Origin: Prunus persica
Lineage: Eukaryota > Streptophyta > Magnoliopsida > Rosales > Rosaceae
Reading direction: 5' to 3'
Assembly: GCF_000346465.2 (NCBI RefSeq)
Contig: NC_034010.1
Coordinates: 118,232 to 182,231, forward strand
Length of the DNA: 64,000 nt
Part shown: one piece after another, positions 45,310 through 64,000 of the stretch
Position numbering within the stretch: the first letter of the stretch is position 1
Layout: each line of letters begins with the position of its first letter
Translations under genes and position numbers: made by a program
Notes under the pieces: model-generated
The model's database searches: none
What the model was told of the DNA's origin: nothing
The model's input: the letters and a program-made list of their open reading frames with translations, nothing else

Positions 45310-45327
45310 CTCTCTCTCTCTTTCTCT

Positions 45328-45372
<45 letters not shown>
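45310..45372. repeat. (CT)n microsatellite
   Basis: Interrupted CT/TTTCTC run in the left terminal repeat of the second MULE. Confidence 0.9.
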
Positions 45373-45374
<2 letters not shown>

Positions 45375-46310
45375 ACGCAGTGGTCTTCCTCTTCCATCGT
45401 TCACCTGCAAAAGGTACTGTTCATCGTCAATTTGAATTGGTTTATGGGTTTCTCTAAAGTTGGTTTAGGGTTTATGGGTTTCTATGGGTTTCTCTAAAGT
45501 TGGTTTAGGGTTTATGGGTTTCTATGAAATTGGTTTAGGGGTTTCTTCGAAATTGGTTCTCTGAAATTGGTTTAGGGGTAATTGGATTAGGAGTTTCTCT
45601 GAAATTGGTTTAGGGGTTCTTTTGAAATTCTCTGATTCTGATGATTCCGTGTTTGAAACGTTGAATGGGTTTATTCTTTGTGGATTGATTCTTGTGTTTG
45701 ATTTGGAATTATGTTATTTTGCTGCTGTTTTGCTGTTGTTTTGTTGTTGTTATTGATGTTTTAGTGCTGTTTTTTGCTATCGTATTGCCAATTTAGTGGT
45801 TGTGTATTGGCATTTTAGTGCTGTTGTATTGCTAGTTTATTATGATTTTATTCTCGTTCCATTATTGTTTTAATGGTTTTGGCAATTTTTGCAATTGAAG
45901 TCTGTGTTTCCTATTGTTTTTTTTTTTCATCCAAAGAAGGGAAATTGTATGTGTCATTTATAGTCTCTACATTACCTGTTTTATGGCATCCACTTGCGAA
46001 TTCACTTATTACTTATCATTTAGGAATTCACTATGCTCCTTAATTATTTCAAGAAATTCTTTATATGAATATGCACACATGAAAGCTATGCTGGAGGTGC
46101 TTAATATGGTGATCCATAATGTCGGTGGCGGTGGCTAATTACCTTACATGGCACATGAACTGTTTCCATTTTGTACACATGGCAGATCAATTGTACTCAA
46201 TTTGGAGTAGGAATATGCATCTCCAAACATATCATATCACCAAACATAACCACACCACCAAATATAATCATGCCTTTCTCCAACCCATCCCCAAGCATTT
46301 GCATATTTAT

Positions 46311-46616
46311 TCATACCATTCTTTTTTTGTAAATAATTTTTGTAAATAATTTGACATCATCATTGTCCTCAATCTTTATGTGCTTCCACTCATTCGAGGC
46401 CACCAAAACTGAGATCTTTAAGCAAACTTTGTCTTCCCTATTGTTTCTATTACCAATCTGATGCACACGATCCAACAGTTCAGCAAATGTGATGGTCCGT
46501 GGAACTATTAAGCCTTTTGAGTCACTCCCTTCGTATTTGCACATCTTCTTTGAGGTTACCCATTTTTCATTGTAGCAAACCAGAATAACAATTGTCTCCA
46601 TTTCTGACCATGACAA
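46311..46616 (-). pseudogene. MuDR-type transposase N-terminal (PB1-like) fragment
   Basis: A 101-codon minus-strand frame contains SKGLIVPRTITFAELLDRV and, further on, WKHIKIEDNDDVKLFTKII. This pattern (SKGLIV...ITFxEL...DDDVxxF) is typical of the N-terminal PB1-like domain of plant Mutator-like transposases. The DDE catalytic core and the zinc fingers are absent, so it cannot act as a transposase. Confidence 0.65.
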
Positions 46617-47156
46617 AACAACATTTCATTAACACAATTCACGACGCAGCCCAAGCGTATTTAGAAGGCAACATAACAACAATGTAATAGCAACCTAACA
46701 ACAACTTAACAACAATACGACAACAAAATAACAGGAACACAACAACCATACAACACTAACACAGCAGTGAACAAGGATTCATCACAATCACACTATACAA
46801 ATCTACTACATCAAATGAAAAATATCAAGTTTCAAGATTCACATATCCAGAGCAATCTAAATGCAATTGGTAAAAACCCAGATGGATGAGCATGAAGATT
46901 CAAAAAATCCAACTGAAAGCAATTAAAGCCAAAACCAAATTAACAGAAACCCAAGCAATCAAAATAAAATCAATTTCATAGAATCCCACAGATATTAAGA
47001 AAATAACCATCAATACTACCTATTTGAGGTCCGCGATCCAGCAGATCTTCAAGGTTGCAAGCAGCTATTCAGAAGACATACCTAAAAGAAAGGGTTGAAA
47101 GAGGGTTTCGCAATTCAGAAGAGAGAGCGAGAAAGAGCTGCGCGAGAGAGCAAATA

Positions 47157-47158
<2 letters not shown>

Positions 47159-47238
<80 letters not shown>
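47159..47238. repeat. (GA)n microsatellite, ~80 bp
   Basis: Pure GA run in the right terminal repeat of the second MULE. The open frames across it are artefacts. Confidence 0.95.
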
Positions 47239-47241
<3 letters not shown>

Positions 47242-47438
47242 GGGAGCTGAGAGAGAACAAAATTTAGCAAATGTGATATGTGTGCAATAAGTGGACAATA
47301 AATATACATATTTATAGGTGATAGTTGCAAAAAAATTGGGGAGGGGTGGTATTTTCAGTTAAAATTATAAAAAGGGTGGTATTTTCAGTTAAAATTATAA
47401 AAAGGGTGGCATTTAGAGCTATTTTCCTAAATATTTTT

Positions 47439-48329
47439 GGCTGATTTATTATTCACCATCTGGAGCTCAATCTTGCTTTCACTTAACCACCTGGAACTCA
47501 AATTTCCTCACTTACCCCTTGAATCTCTAAAAATTGCTGAAATTTTCTCACTTTAACATTTCTGTCCATTTCCATCCATAAAACTGTTAAGTGTCCTGGG
47601 GTGGCACGGGCATTCTAGTAATTTTAGCCCATCTATCTTCTATCTTCTATTGCCTTTCTCTCTCTCTCTCTATCTCTCTCTCTCTCATCCCATCCTCAAA
47701 CCTTATTCCCAACGCTCATCCATCGCACCTCACCCCACCTCTCCCTCTACCACTCTTCTCCCTCTCTCTCCCGCTTTCTCTACCTCTCTCTTCTCTCCCC
47801 TCCACAACCCCTATCACACCCCACCCCCTCCCATCTTCTTTCTCCTTTGTGCCTCTTTCTCTCACTCTCACTCTCACTATCTCTGTCGAGAGAGAAGATA
47901 AGGAGTTGTTGTTGAAGATAATTGTTTTTTTTTTTTTAAATTTGAATTGTGGTGGTTTGGTTGTGTTGAGTAATTCCATGGAGGGTTGGGTTTAGGGTGA
48001 GGGTTGGGTTTGGGGAGGGGAGAGGAGAGAAGAGAGAGGCATAGAGAGTGAGAGAGATAAAGAGAGATATAGAGAGAGGCAGAGGGAGGGAAGGGGTGGG
48101 TGCGACGGAGGTGCGCTAGTCTGGGAAGGGGATAAGAGAGAAGAAAGAGGCAGAGAGAGAGAGAGAGAGAGAGAGAGGTCATTTAATAGGAAAATGAGAC
48201 GGCATTGAAGGGAGGTGTTAACATTTGAGACAGAGTGGGAGAATGAGGGGGTGAAATGAAGAAATTTGAGTTCCGGGTGGTTAAGTGAGAGCGAGCTCGA
48301 GTTTTAGGATGTGAAACACTAAATAAGCC
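47439..48329. mobile_element. MULE-like MITE, 891 bp, 9-bp duplication
   Basis: The ~80-bp inverted termini start GGCT(G/T)ATTTA and share CACTTAACCACC and GGAACTCAAATTT. Flanks AATATTTTT (47430-47438) and AATATTTTA (48330-48338) agree at 8 of 9. The interior is CT/GA-rich without a gene. Confidence 0.75.
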
Positions 48330-48338
48330 AATATTTTA

Positions 48339-49402
48339 TTTAAAAATTTAAAAAAATACACATCTGCCCCCTGGTTTGCCCTGGTCTGATTTTTTCACTA
48401 CAAGAACCGAAACTGAAACCAAACCAAACTAGTCCAATCCTATTTTTGGGTTTCCTGAATTTTTTTGTTCGACCCAATCAACTCAATTTTACGATTTTCC
48501 AGTTTAAATGCCCACTCCTAATATTTTCATTGATTTATTCACAAAATCTTGGAACTCATCCACAGCTGTCATTGCCTTCGTCCAATGGCGTTTCAGGTAG
48601 AATAAGCATTTGAATCATATATTCATATCTCGGCATTCTTACCATAGAATTTGGAGAAGTTGAACTCTACAATTTTGAACCTCTGATCCGTAATAACAAC
48701 AATGGCTAAAACAAGAAGGTTCTTGGGTTCACATACATGCCAAATTCAAGGCTTTTCCCTTTGTTAGAGGTTTTTTTTTTTTTTTAAATTTAAAAAATAT
48801 TAAAATATTACATTTTTATTTAAGTTAAATATTTTTTTAATTAAACTGACAAAATTGGGGCATTTAACTGGATTTGTTAACTACTGCTACTCTCACAACA
48901 TATGTTGAATTTATTAAGAATTGAAACTTTTCATTAATCTAACAATTTTTCATATTGAATTTCTTTAAAATTAAAACGAGAAGAATAATGCTACTCACAA
49001 CATTTGTATAACGCAACGGACAATCACATCAATTAAAATTATGTAACATTTTCTTTTCTTTTATAATTTATTAACACTTCTAAAAAAACCATTAATTAAA
49101 CTTTCTTTTTTAAAATACACTTCATTGATTTAATTAATGTGGTATATGATATGGACATGATACATCATGTGGTCTAGAAATGTGGGATGAAAATGTGATA
49201 AGTGTAGCATTACTCAAACCAAAATAAGTAGTCCTATTTTTAGAGAACACAACAACCAATTGCATCATGTGATATAGAAATGAGGGATAAAAATGCAAAA
49301 GCTGATACAAAATCCAAAGAGCACAAAAGCAAACTACAATATCTAGGTTTCTCTGTCCTTCCATGTAAAGAATACCAAAAACTTCCGTCTTGCTTGCCCA
49401 AC
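48339..49402. other. Intergenic DNA downstream of RPS13
   Basis: AT-rich; no gene seen. It should include the RPS13 3' UTR close to 49402. Confidence 0.4.
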
Positions 49403-57037
<7,635 letters not shown>

Positions 57038-57139
57038 GACGGGCGAGAAGGACGTGGAGGTTGCCTCTGTCCTTAGGGTCCCTGAGACGAGCCACAAATG
57101 GTTTCCTCTGCCCCAAGTTCAGGCTCAGTTCAGGTTTTC

Positions 57140-57190
57140 TAACTAGGGTTTATATATGCAGGCCAATTAGGGTTTAAGAAGCCCATGTGG
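57140..57190 (-). promoter_or_regulatory. RPS13 promoter: TATA-like, telo boxes, CCAAT and TGGGCT
   Basis: On the minus strand, AAACCCTA occurs at 57144-57151 and AAACCCTAA at 57167-57175. A TATATAAA-like box is at 57148-57156, ATTGG at 57163-57167, and TGGGCT (site II type) at 57180-57185. Telo boxes combined with TGGGCY elements are the known signature of plant ribosomal protein promoters. Confidence 0.7.
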
Positions 57191-57641
57191 TGGGTTGGAT
57201 CCAAGTTCGGCCATTGCCCAGTTGAAAGGACCTAATAGACTCTACACAAATAGCCATTGCTTGGATTTTAGGTACAATGCGAATGGGCTAGAGGCAAAAT
57301 AAAAGAAAGGGTAAAAAATTTAGGAAAATACCGCTCAATGCCACTGCAATCCAATAGAGGGGTGTATTCAATTAAGATTTTAAAAGAGTTTAAAAGTTTG
57401 AGTGTATTCAATTTATATTTTAAAAGAGTTTGTAAAAATTTGGGTATATTCAATTCATATTTCGATTGATATTAAAAATATACATCGAAATCTATGTGTA
57501 TGTAATTATAACTTTTTAAAAATCAAACAAAATTTAGGTGTATTCAAAAAGTAATTTATTGAAGGAATTAATAAGTTGCCCGATTTCGTTAGAAATTAGA
57601 AATTAAAGTGATAAGTATAAATACAAAAGGCTCTGACAAGG
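57191..57641. other. Upstream flank of RPS13 with repeat fragments
   Basis: Contains truncated copies (near 57356, 57400 and 57445) of the GGTGTATTCAATTAAGATTT terminus of the adjoining fold-back element. No gene. Confidence 0.5.
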
Positions 57642-58678
57642 GAGGGTGTATTCAATTAAGATTTTAAAAGAGTTAAACAGAGTTATAAACTTTATAGAGT
57701 TCAATATATTTCAATTGATTTCTATAAACTCTACATAGAGTTTGATTGAATTCCTAGATTGATTTTAATGGTGTTCGTTAGAGTTTTATCATAGATTTTA
57801 AAAGAGTTTATTAGAGTTCTAAAATATTTTTTTCTTTTTTTTTCTTTTTTTTTAGGGCTGTTTATCTTTTTTCTAGATTTTCAAAAGAGAAAAGTACCTT
57901 TACAAAAACATTTTGTAAAGAACGTCCAAACCATATACATCCGAAGAAAATAAAAGAAGGGTATCTATTTTGTTCAAATGTGCAACCAAATAAGGATTTA
58001 TATATGCATATTTATGAAAAATACGCGAAACTAAAAACATAAAAGTAATTTCATGACCAAAAAAATGATAAGTAAACTATAATTCTACATGCATTTAGAA
58101 TTATTAGGTCATGAAATTATAGTTTACTTATCATTTTTTTGGTCATGAAATTACTTTTATGTTTTTAGTTTTGCGTATTTTTCATAAATAGTGGATCTGA
58201 TCTATAGTTAGGGGGCAATACATACCAAAAGGTTTGAAGAAGGAACGCACATAAGAGTATATAACCAACCCACCCTTGTGTATAACCTATTCACATTAGT
58301 GAAGCGACTGGATGCATAAGGGCTATGCAGACATAAATCCTTATTTGGTTGCACATTTGGACAAAATAGATGCCCTTCTTTTATTTTCTTTGGATGTATA
58401 TGGTTTGGACGTTCTTTACAAAATATTTTTGTAAAGGTACTTTTCTCTTTTGAAAATCTAGAAAAACGATAAACAGCCCCCCAAAAAAAAAATATTTTAG
58501 AACTCTAATAAACTCTTTTAAAATCTATGATAAAACTCTAACGAACACCATTAAAATCAATCTAGGAATTCAATCAAACTTTATGTGGAGTTTTTAAAAA
58601 TCAATTGAAATTTACTGAACTCTATAAAGTTTATAACTCCGTTTAACTCTTTTAAAATCTTAATTGAATGCACCCCCC
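57642..58678. mobile_element. hAT-like fold-back MITE with ~350-bp arms
   Basis: The left arm begins GGAGGGTGTATTCAATTAAG and the right arm ends with the inverse GGGGTGCATTCAATTAAG. The arms match closely through AAGAGTTAAAC, GATTGATTTTAATGG and AAGAACGTCCAAACCATATA. A second hairpin lies in the middle. No duplication or coding sequence was identified. Confidence 0.75.
58009..58190. repeat. Near-perfect 182-bp palindrome nested in the fold-back MITE
   Basis: Arms of about 75 bp (TATTTATGAAAAATACGC ... AAGTAAACTATAAT) differ at one visible position and are separated by about 30 bp. A transcript would form a miRNA-precursor-like hairpin. Confidence 0.85.
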
Positions 58679-58689
58679 TTAATATGCAA

Positions 58690-58926
58690 ATACGACCTTT
58701 ACCTACACATTTTGTAAATACAACCTATAGATACCTACTTATTGCCCACTTATTGGCCACATAACTTTTTTTTGTTTTCTCACTTTTTGTTTTCTCTCTC
58801 AGCTCTCTCTCTCTCTCTAGCGCAGTTCTCTTCCTCTCCCAACGCTTTTCGATCGCTCCTCGAAACCCATTTCATCCTCTCATCTATCTCTTCTGAATAG
58901 CGAAACCTCCCTCGATCTAGAGGTTT
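58690..58926. other. Sequence resembling the MULE-family terminus
   Basis: CTACTTATTGCCCACTTATTGGCCACAT followed by CT-rich sequence loosely resembles the TTGTCCACTTATTGCACACA and CT-rich part of the MULE termini at 39-47 kb. Possibly a decayed copy. Confidence 0.3.
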
Positions 58927-59249
58927 TGTGGGGGCTTTTTCGTTCCGGCAGCTACTAATGGGCATGGGCTGCTGTAAAGAGAAAATTGATGGATTTGCCC
59001 CAATGTCTAAGTTCAAAAACAGACCTTAAGAGTGCTTCGAAAGGTTGTAGAGCCTTAGGAAACACCTTGGTCTTCTTCACCAACGAAATCAACAGTTGCT
59101 TACAAATAAATATATTGCTTGGCTTCAGAAGCTTGTAGCATGGAAGCTAAGCATTCATGAGTTTAGCATCAAAGATAGAGAGGGCTTGGATTTCCTATAA
59201 GAAACAAGGGTTCAAAGTAAAGGAAGAAGGAATTTCAAGAGAATTTGTT

Positions 59250-59298
<49 letters not shown>

Positions 59299-60610
59299 GA
59301 GATAAGGGAGGAGAAGTGGGTGGTTTGAGTAATTTTCTGGCAGCTTGACGAAAACTTCGTTAGGCTCTGGAATGGCTTGCCAGAAGAGAAGATGGGAAGA
59401 GATGGAGGAATATGGCTCAAAATTGAAGAGTTCCAGGGATGAGAGATGATGCTTGCTTTATCTGGATGTGGGTTAGATGACGGGTAAAAGATGCCCATTT
59501 TTATAGGCGCTGGAAGCTCATTCTTCCCAAGAAACCCTAGCAAGTTTCTCCCCAATTAGCCAAGTCTCCCCCTTAATTTCTCTTCTCTTCCTTTGACTCA
59601 TCCCCATTTGGTGAAATCTTCCTTAGCCCAAACACACAGGAACAAGATTTTTGGAGGCTCTAGAGCCTTCCAGCAATTTTCCCTGTGACATCTCTTATTT
59701 TGGGATGCCCTTTCTCTTTCTTTTCTCCTTAATTTTATGATAATAGCTGGTGGGAGAAATGAGTAGGTAATGGTGTTGGTCTGAATGGCGTTTTACTTAA
59801 GTATCCTTTGGTTTTTCAGATGGCTTATGTTGGGTTTGTCTTTGGCCATGTGCTGGAGACTCCCAGCAGCCTGTACATGCAAATACCTTTTGATTTTTTA
59901 AGTGGTCCATCGTGGTTTTGTCTCAGCCATATGGTGGAGACTTTAGCATATTTTCTAAGTCAGTTGGGCCATTCCTTAAAGTGATGAGCTAGTCTACTAA
60001 GAGGATGGGCTAACTTTCTAAAGTGGTAGACTATTTTTACTAAGGTGATGGGCCAATTTTCTAAGGTAATGGGTTACCATTTTCTCTCTTTCATGCTTAC
60101 CCACATATTTGGGCTCAAGAAATGGGCTCGAGTTTTTGGGCTCCCAAGCAGCCCAAAACTTTCACTTCTTGGCTCATCAATGGGTCTCATGAATACTCGT
60201 AACCATCCATACCATAACCCGCTCAATAAGCCCCAGGCATTTGCGTGGCTTGGGCCCACTTAAGCAAGTATTGTGGCTAGGTGTAAAATAAAGGGTTTCC
60301 CACTTGGCATGGCATGTCGATTAGCATGCTCGTGCTCGAATTTCATCGTATTGTAAAGGGCTCTGGTCGAGTCAAAACGGCGCTTGGCCAGACAATTAGC
60401 ATGGGTTCATAGAGCCTGTGCATTTTATAGGCTTGCTACAACTCTTAGCGTAACATGTTACATATTTATTTAGCTTGACACATGCATCGTGACTCGTGCG
60501 AGCGTGTATAACAAACTTTCGCTTGCCCAAATCGGGTTTCTTCTCAGTAAGGTATCGCATTGGGCCAAGAATAAATTTGGGCCTAGCCTTGAATTTTTTG
60601 GGCCTCAACA
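58927..60610 (-). mobile_element. 3' LTR of a Gypsy-type retrotransposon
   Basis: Minus strand begins TGTTGAGGCCCAAAAAATTC and ends CCCCCACA; it is the same family as 13442-14902. A purine-rich AATTAAGGGAGCTAA directly precedes it, so this is a 3' LTR whose element continues toward higher coordinates. It contains a (GA)n run at about 59253-59294. Confidence 0.7.
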
Positions 60611-63600
60611 TTAGCTCCCTTAATTATTAGGGTCATGGATAAGTGCTGGAATAGACTGAATAATTAAACTCGACCCAAAAATCAAATTCATAAGCTCCAA
60701 CAGTTATTTGCGGTTTCCCATATACCACTTCCTCATTCTTCCTTTTCATTTATTATTTCCCTCATTCTTCTCCTCCCTCCTTACCACGGCACCAGAGTAA
60801 ACCTCTCCTCATCACCCTTCATCCTCTTTTTCCTTTTCTTCCTCCACCAAACTCAGAGTGAGAGAGAGAGTGTGAGATCAGGAAGAACCACCTGTCTACA
60901 GCCGCTGGAGGGGAGCTCAAGCCAAACTCGACTTCTTTATTCCCCACATGAAAAAACCCACTTGCCCTTGCTGGAAGAGATTATCTCTGTTCGGACTTTC
61001 TTCCAAAATTCCCAATTCCTTCTTTCTTGGTGCATCTGAGGCCATCATTTGAAGGGGATTCCTTCGTGAAACAAGGTATTTCCTGCTCATTTGAGGGGTT
61101 TGTTAGGTTCTTCATCCTCATGAGGTTTTTCTTTTCTTGTTTTGGCAACCAAACACCAAACTTCCTTACATACCCACTCTTTGTTGCCGCCGCAACAAGC
61201 GTACCCATGACATAGTTGCTGAAAAAGGCATGGTTTAGGTCAGTTTTCGCACAAGCTGCTGGAAGGGTGCCTTTGCCGAAATCGTGCGGAAGAGTTGCCA
61301 GTATAGATTGCTCCTTTTTCATTTCCTTCATTGTGCAATGGGCCTCCTTACGCTTGCAAAAAAGGCTAAACTTTACACGATGTGCCTTTCCCGTAATTGT
61401 AGGCTTGTAATTCTTTGGAACAGGAAGGGTGAAGGTGCTAAAACCTTGTGGTGCATTTCTTGCTGCTGGAACCCAGCTCTGTAACTTGGGCATTTGAGCT
61501 CTTCTTTTGGTAAGCAGTTTTCTCTACTTGTTGGAGTTGTGAGTTTTTTTTTTTTTTTTTTTTTTTGACTTTGTAGGAGATTACTTGTCTTTAACATAGA
61601 GAACTAGCTTTATGCTTTGCCTTTTTGCAGTATATTCTTTGTTGGCAATTCTTGCAGGGATTAACGTAATAAGTCACAATGACCTCTGTATGTGTAATGA
61701 CCTATTTTCCCTTGCATGATGGGTTGAAGAAGGGACGGCTACCTTTATCGCTTAGAAACACTTGCCAAGACTCTATCAGAGGCACTCGGTAAGCTTTGGA
61801 GGCTACTCTCATTTCCAGGTGTTATACAGAAAAAGGCATGTTTTCGGTGGCCTCTTCATTCTTTCAATACCTTGCAGCATCATTAATGGCTGTCCAGAGT
61901 GGTTCGATTGTGAATTGACATACCTAACTACCGAAGATGTTTTACGAATGATTGAAGGTTGCAAAGACCTTACATTAGTGTGCTGAAAAGGTTTGAGCAT
62001 TTGTCTTATTAGGACCTCTTTTCTACTTCCTACTTGATACTTAGAAGAAGTTATAGCACGTACTGTTTTTAGAGCACGAGTTGCTTATAGCATAAAGATG
62101 CATGCCTGATCCCCTTAAGCAAGAGTTGCTGTTAATGCATTGAGCCTTAAGGAACACGAATTGGAGAGCCAGTGCAATAAACTATGAGACATTCTCCTTG
62201 ACAAATGAGCTACTGATAATGGTCCTGGGTGCTTGGTGAAAATATCGAAAGGATCATCTCTCTGCACTTCTTTTAGTCATGCACCGTGATATAGTTGAGG
62301 TACCTAATTCTCCTTGTCTGCACCGTGATATCTATAATTTTTTTTTTTTTTAAAGTAAGGCTATATCTTCCAGCACCATCTTTCTCGAATACCTATCCTT
62401 ATTTCGCCTTGCAGGTCGCATTTCTTTGTTGTGGGGGGTAGCCTGGCTCGATGCTTAATAGCTTTTCCTTTTGAAACCGCAGGGTGTGTCAATCTTTAGC
62501 ACAGTTGGCTGCATTTGGGCTTATGTTGTAACCCTTTTTTTTTTTTGGAGAGTCTAAAGCTCATGTTGTTGGAACCTTGAAACACAGCATTGCTATATAC
62601 TTTCTGCCAGGACTTTAGATTTAGAATGCTTGAGATATTACGTCTCAGACTATTTTGTACGCTTTGCTTGGTTGGAAATGATGGAATGCATGAATTGTTG
62701 GGATTTGGAATGCGTTGAGATAATAATTTCCAGCTTGTCTTGTACACTTCACCTGGTTGTAATTGATGCAATGCATAAATTGCTTTAGATTTTAACAGGT
62801 TGGGTTATGCTAGGGGCGTTACATGTTGCCAATTTTTTTATAGGATCACAAAAGTGTTTGCCCCATTGCCTCTATGTTTGTTTTTACAGGGCCTTCCTTA
62901 TGTGATTTGATTTTTCTTTCACATCACCCCAACACATGCACTTTCTTCAAATATTGCAAGGACTCGAATTCTAGAGGCTTTTTTCTTTTTCCAAAATACT
63001 CCATTCTCATTGCAAATATCATCTTACACCTTGGCATGCTATAATGGTGGTGCACTCTACAAAAGTTGTGAAAGCATATGGTGAAAACACAGCAGGAGTT
63101 CATCTTTGAAATAAATTTGAAACGCCAAAAACAAAAGGATAGATGCAAAAGCAACTCAGCAATAGTAAGGCTTTGAGCCACTTTGCATTGATGAATACTC
63201 CAACCAAATCAACCCCCCAAGTATGAAAGGGCCAATGAGTGTGCATGACTTGTAATAGCTTGAAAGCTTGTGGCTTAGGTTGGCATGTATTTGGCATGTG
63301 TTGGAAGCCTTCGAGTGACATTCTTCTGGCATGCCCAATGTGAATACTTTGCTACTAGAACCATCCTCCCATCCATTAGCAAGTGACCATGGGGTGTTAT
63401 AGCTTGAGGGTTTTGAATATTTACGCCAATAAGCTTTCTCCATGTTTCTGCAAGGCTCCCAAATAGCCTCCGATGGCTTTGGGTCCTTCTTCAATGGGTG
63501 GCTCAATACAACGTCGTCAAGCAAGTCATCAAAGCATGTAATGACAGCAGCGATCTCCTTCCCCCTTTGTTTTGGGAAGGGGTCTTCGTTAATAGCTTGC

Positions 63601-64000
63601 CTCTTAAAGGGTAGCTCAAGAGTTCTATCATGTATTTCGGCATGCAAGATCTTCCTTAAAGTTTGACAAGCGGTGGTTGGATGACCCACAAACTTATGAT
63701 AACGGTGGTACCTAGGATCACATTTTTCCTCTCTAGTAGGGACTTTGTAGGGCATGAGGGGTTTGATTGCACTATGAACAAACATTGTATCAAGAATGGT
63801 ATAGAATTCATCATCTTTGCACGGAAGTGTCAAATACGTCTCCCTGTCTTTTCTTTTGCATGAATTGTAGTCACTGGATGATTTGGCATCCTTATCTAAT
63901 GTCTGGTGTGCTTCTGTCTCTTCACCCCTCCAAGCTTCCTGCCAAGTTAACTTGACCGACATGCTTGTTTTTCTCACTACTTCCAGCAGTCGGGAAAATT
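60611..64000 (-). mobile_element. Internal region of the Gypsy element, running off the right edge
   Basis: Lies between the purine tract and the window end. A gag-like and integrase-like frame is at 63156-63977. The part nearer the LTR (60620-63100) has frames I do not recognise on both strands (for example 60981-61493 minus), and a plus-strand GA-rich leader-like region near 60860. Extra and antisense frames in this position are known from the Tat lineage, to which the element may belong. Protease, reverse transcriptase and RNase H were not found. Confidence 0.55.
63156..63977 (-). pseudogene. Gypsy gag C-terminus joined to an integrase fragment
   Basis: The 273-codon minus-strand frame contains YHRYHKFVGHPTTACQTLRK, the C-terminal gag pattern of plant Gypsy elements. 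Near its end come CQIHANLSHK and, in a neighbouring frame, WPFHTWGVDLVGVFIN, the integrase zinc-binding end and start of its catalytic core. Reverse transcriptase should separate these in a full element, so an internal deletion has joined them. The integrase part is also frameshifted. The copy is defective. Confidence 0.6.

Larger units (their letters stand above)
45060..47427. mobile_element. Second MULE of the same family, 2.4 kb
   Basis: Its termini resemble those of 39126-44895 (AATAGCTCTA, TTGTCCACTTATTGCACACA, then CT-rich tracts and the GGTTTAGGGTTTATGGG repeats on the left). The right terminus contains a duplicated GGGTGGTATTTTCAGTT segment. No matching 9-bp duplication was found. The left border lies about 50 bp from the assembly gap and may be chimeric. 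The interior shares the TTACATGGCACAT region with the first MULE and holds a longer transposase N-terminal fragment. Confidence 0.7.

Noticed and set aside
47055..47330. Arg-Glu and Leu-Ser dipeptide frames
   Set aside because: Pure translation of a (GA)n microsatellite.
60981..61493. 170-aa minus-strand frame as a host gene
   Set aside because: No domain recognised and it lies inside the Gypsy element; may be an extra element frame, so not called as a gene.
61762..61986. 74-aa plus-strand frame
   Set aside because: No recognisable family and antisense within the retroelement interior.

Overview
This window looks like nuclear DNA from a eudicot plant. The evidence is intron-rich genes with plant-type splice sites, a plant class XI myosin, a plant cytosolic ribosomal protein gene with telo-box and TGGGCY promoter motifs, and a dense load of plant transposons (Copia and Gypsy LTR elements, MULEs, PIF/Harbinger and hAT-like MITEs, Helitrons, tRNA-derived SINEs). 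The plant-mobile-domain pseudogene and the LTR families remind me of Rosaceae. That is an inference from memory and was not tested.

Layout. 1-362: fragment of a fasciclin-like arabinogalactan protein gene on the minus strand, running off the left edge. 559-1795: decayed LTR-like sequence. 2228-5517: broken plant mobile domain (PMD) gene, interrupted by a solo LTR (3658-4251, target-site duplication TAAGG) and ended by a non-autonomous Copia element (5518-7535, duplication AAATA) whose two 234-bp LTR copies look identical. 7541-16300: repeats only, including a 73-bp x 5 minisatellite, a tandem ~663-bp unit carrying Helitron-like elements, and a Gypsy solo LTR (duplication CATGG).

16326-36801 (minus strand): an intact class XI myosin gene. 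I could trace 40 coding exons by splice sites and reading phase, giving 1552 codons plus stop. The start codon is the last three bases of exon 1. Intron 2 is 9.4 kb and filled with nested transposons. One intron uses a GC donor.

36900-48340: transposon-rich intergenic DNA with a 5.77-kb MULE that has ~0.8-kb terminal inverted repeats and a 9-bp duplication, a 100-N assembly gap, a second MULE of the same family, and a third MULE-like element. Both large MULEs keep only an N-terminal relic of a MuDR-type transposase.

49403-57037 (minus strand): an intact 40S ribosomal protein S13 (uS15) gene, 4 coding exons, 151 aa. Its 6-kb intron 2 holds a 5.4-kb near-palindrome of PIF/Harbinger-like elements. 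Intron 3 carries a 278-bp tandem duplication that copies the 3' splice site.

57140-64000: the S13 promoter, a fold-back element containing a second near-perfect hairpin, then the 3' LTR and internal region of a minus-strand Gypsy element running off the right edge.

Only two genes appear intact (myosin XI and RPS13); both are housekeeping cytoplasmic genes with no evident functional link. I found no convincing new biochemical system. The most unusual items are the duplicated RPS13 splice acceptor, the giant transposon-filled introns, the inverted-repeat structures, and an LTR broken by an A/T-rich expansion.
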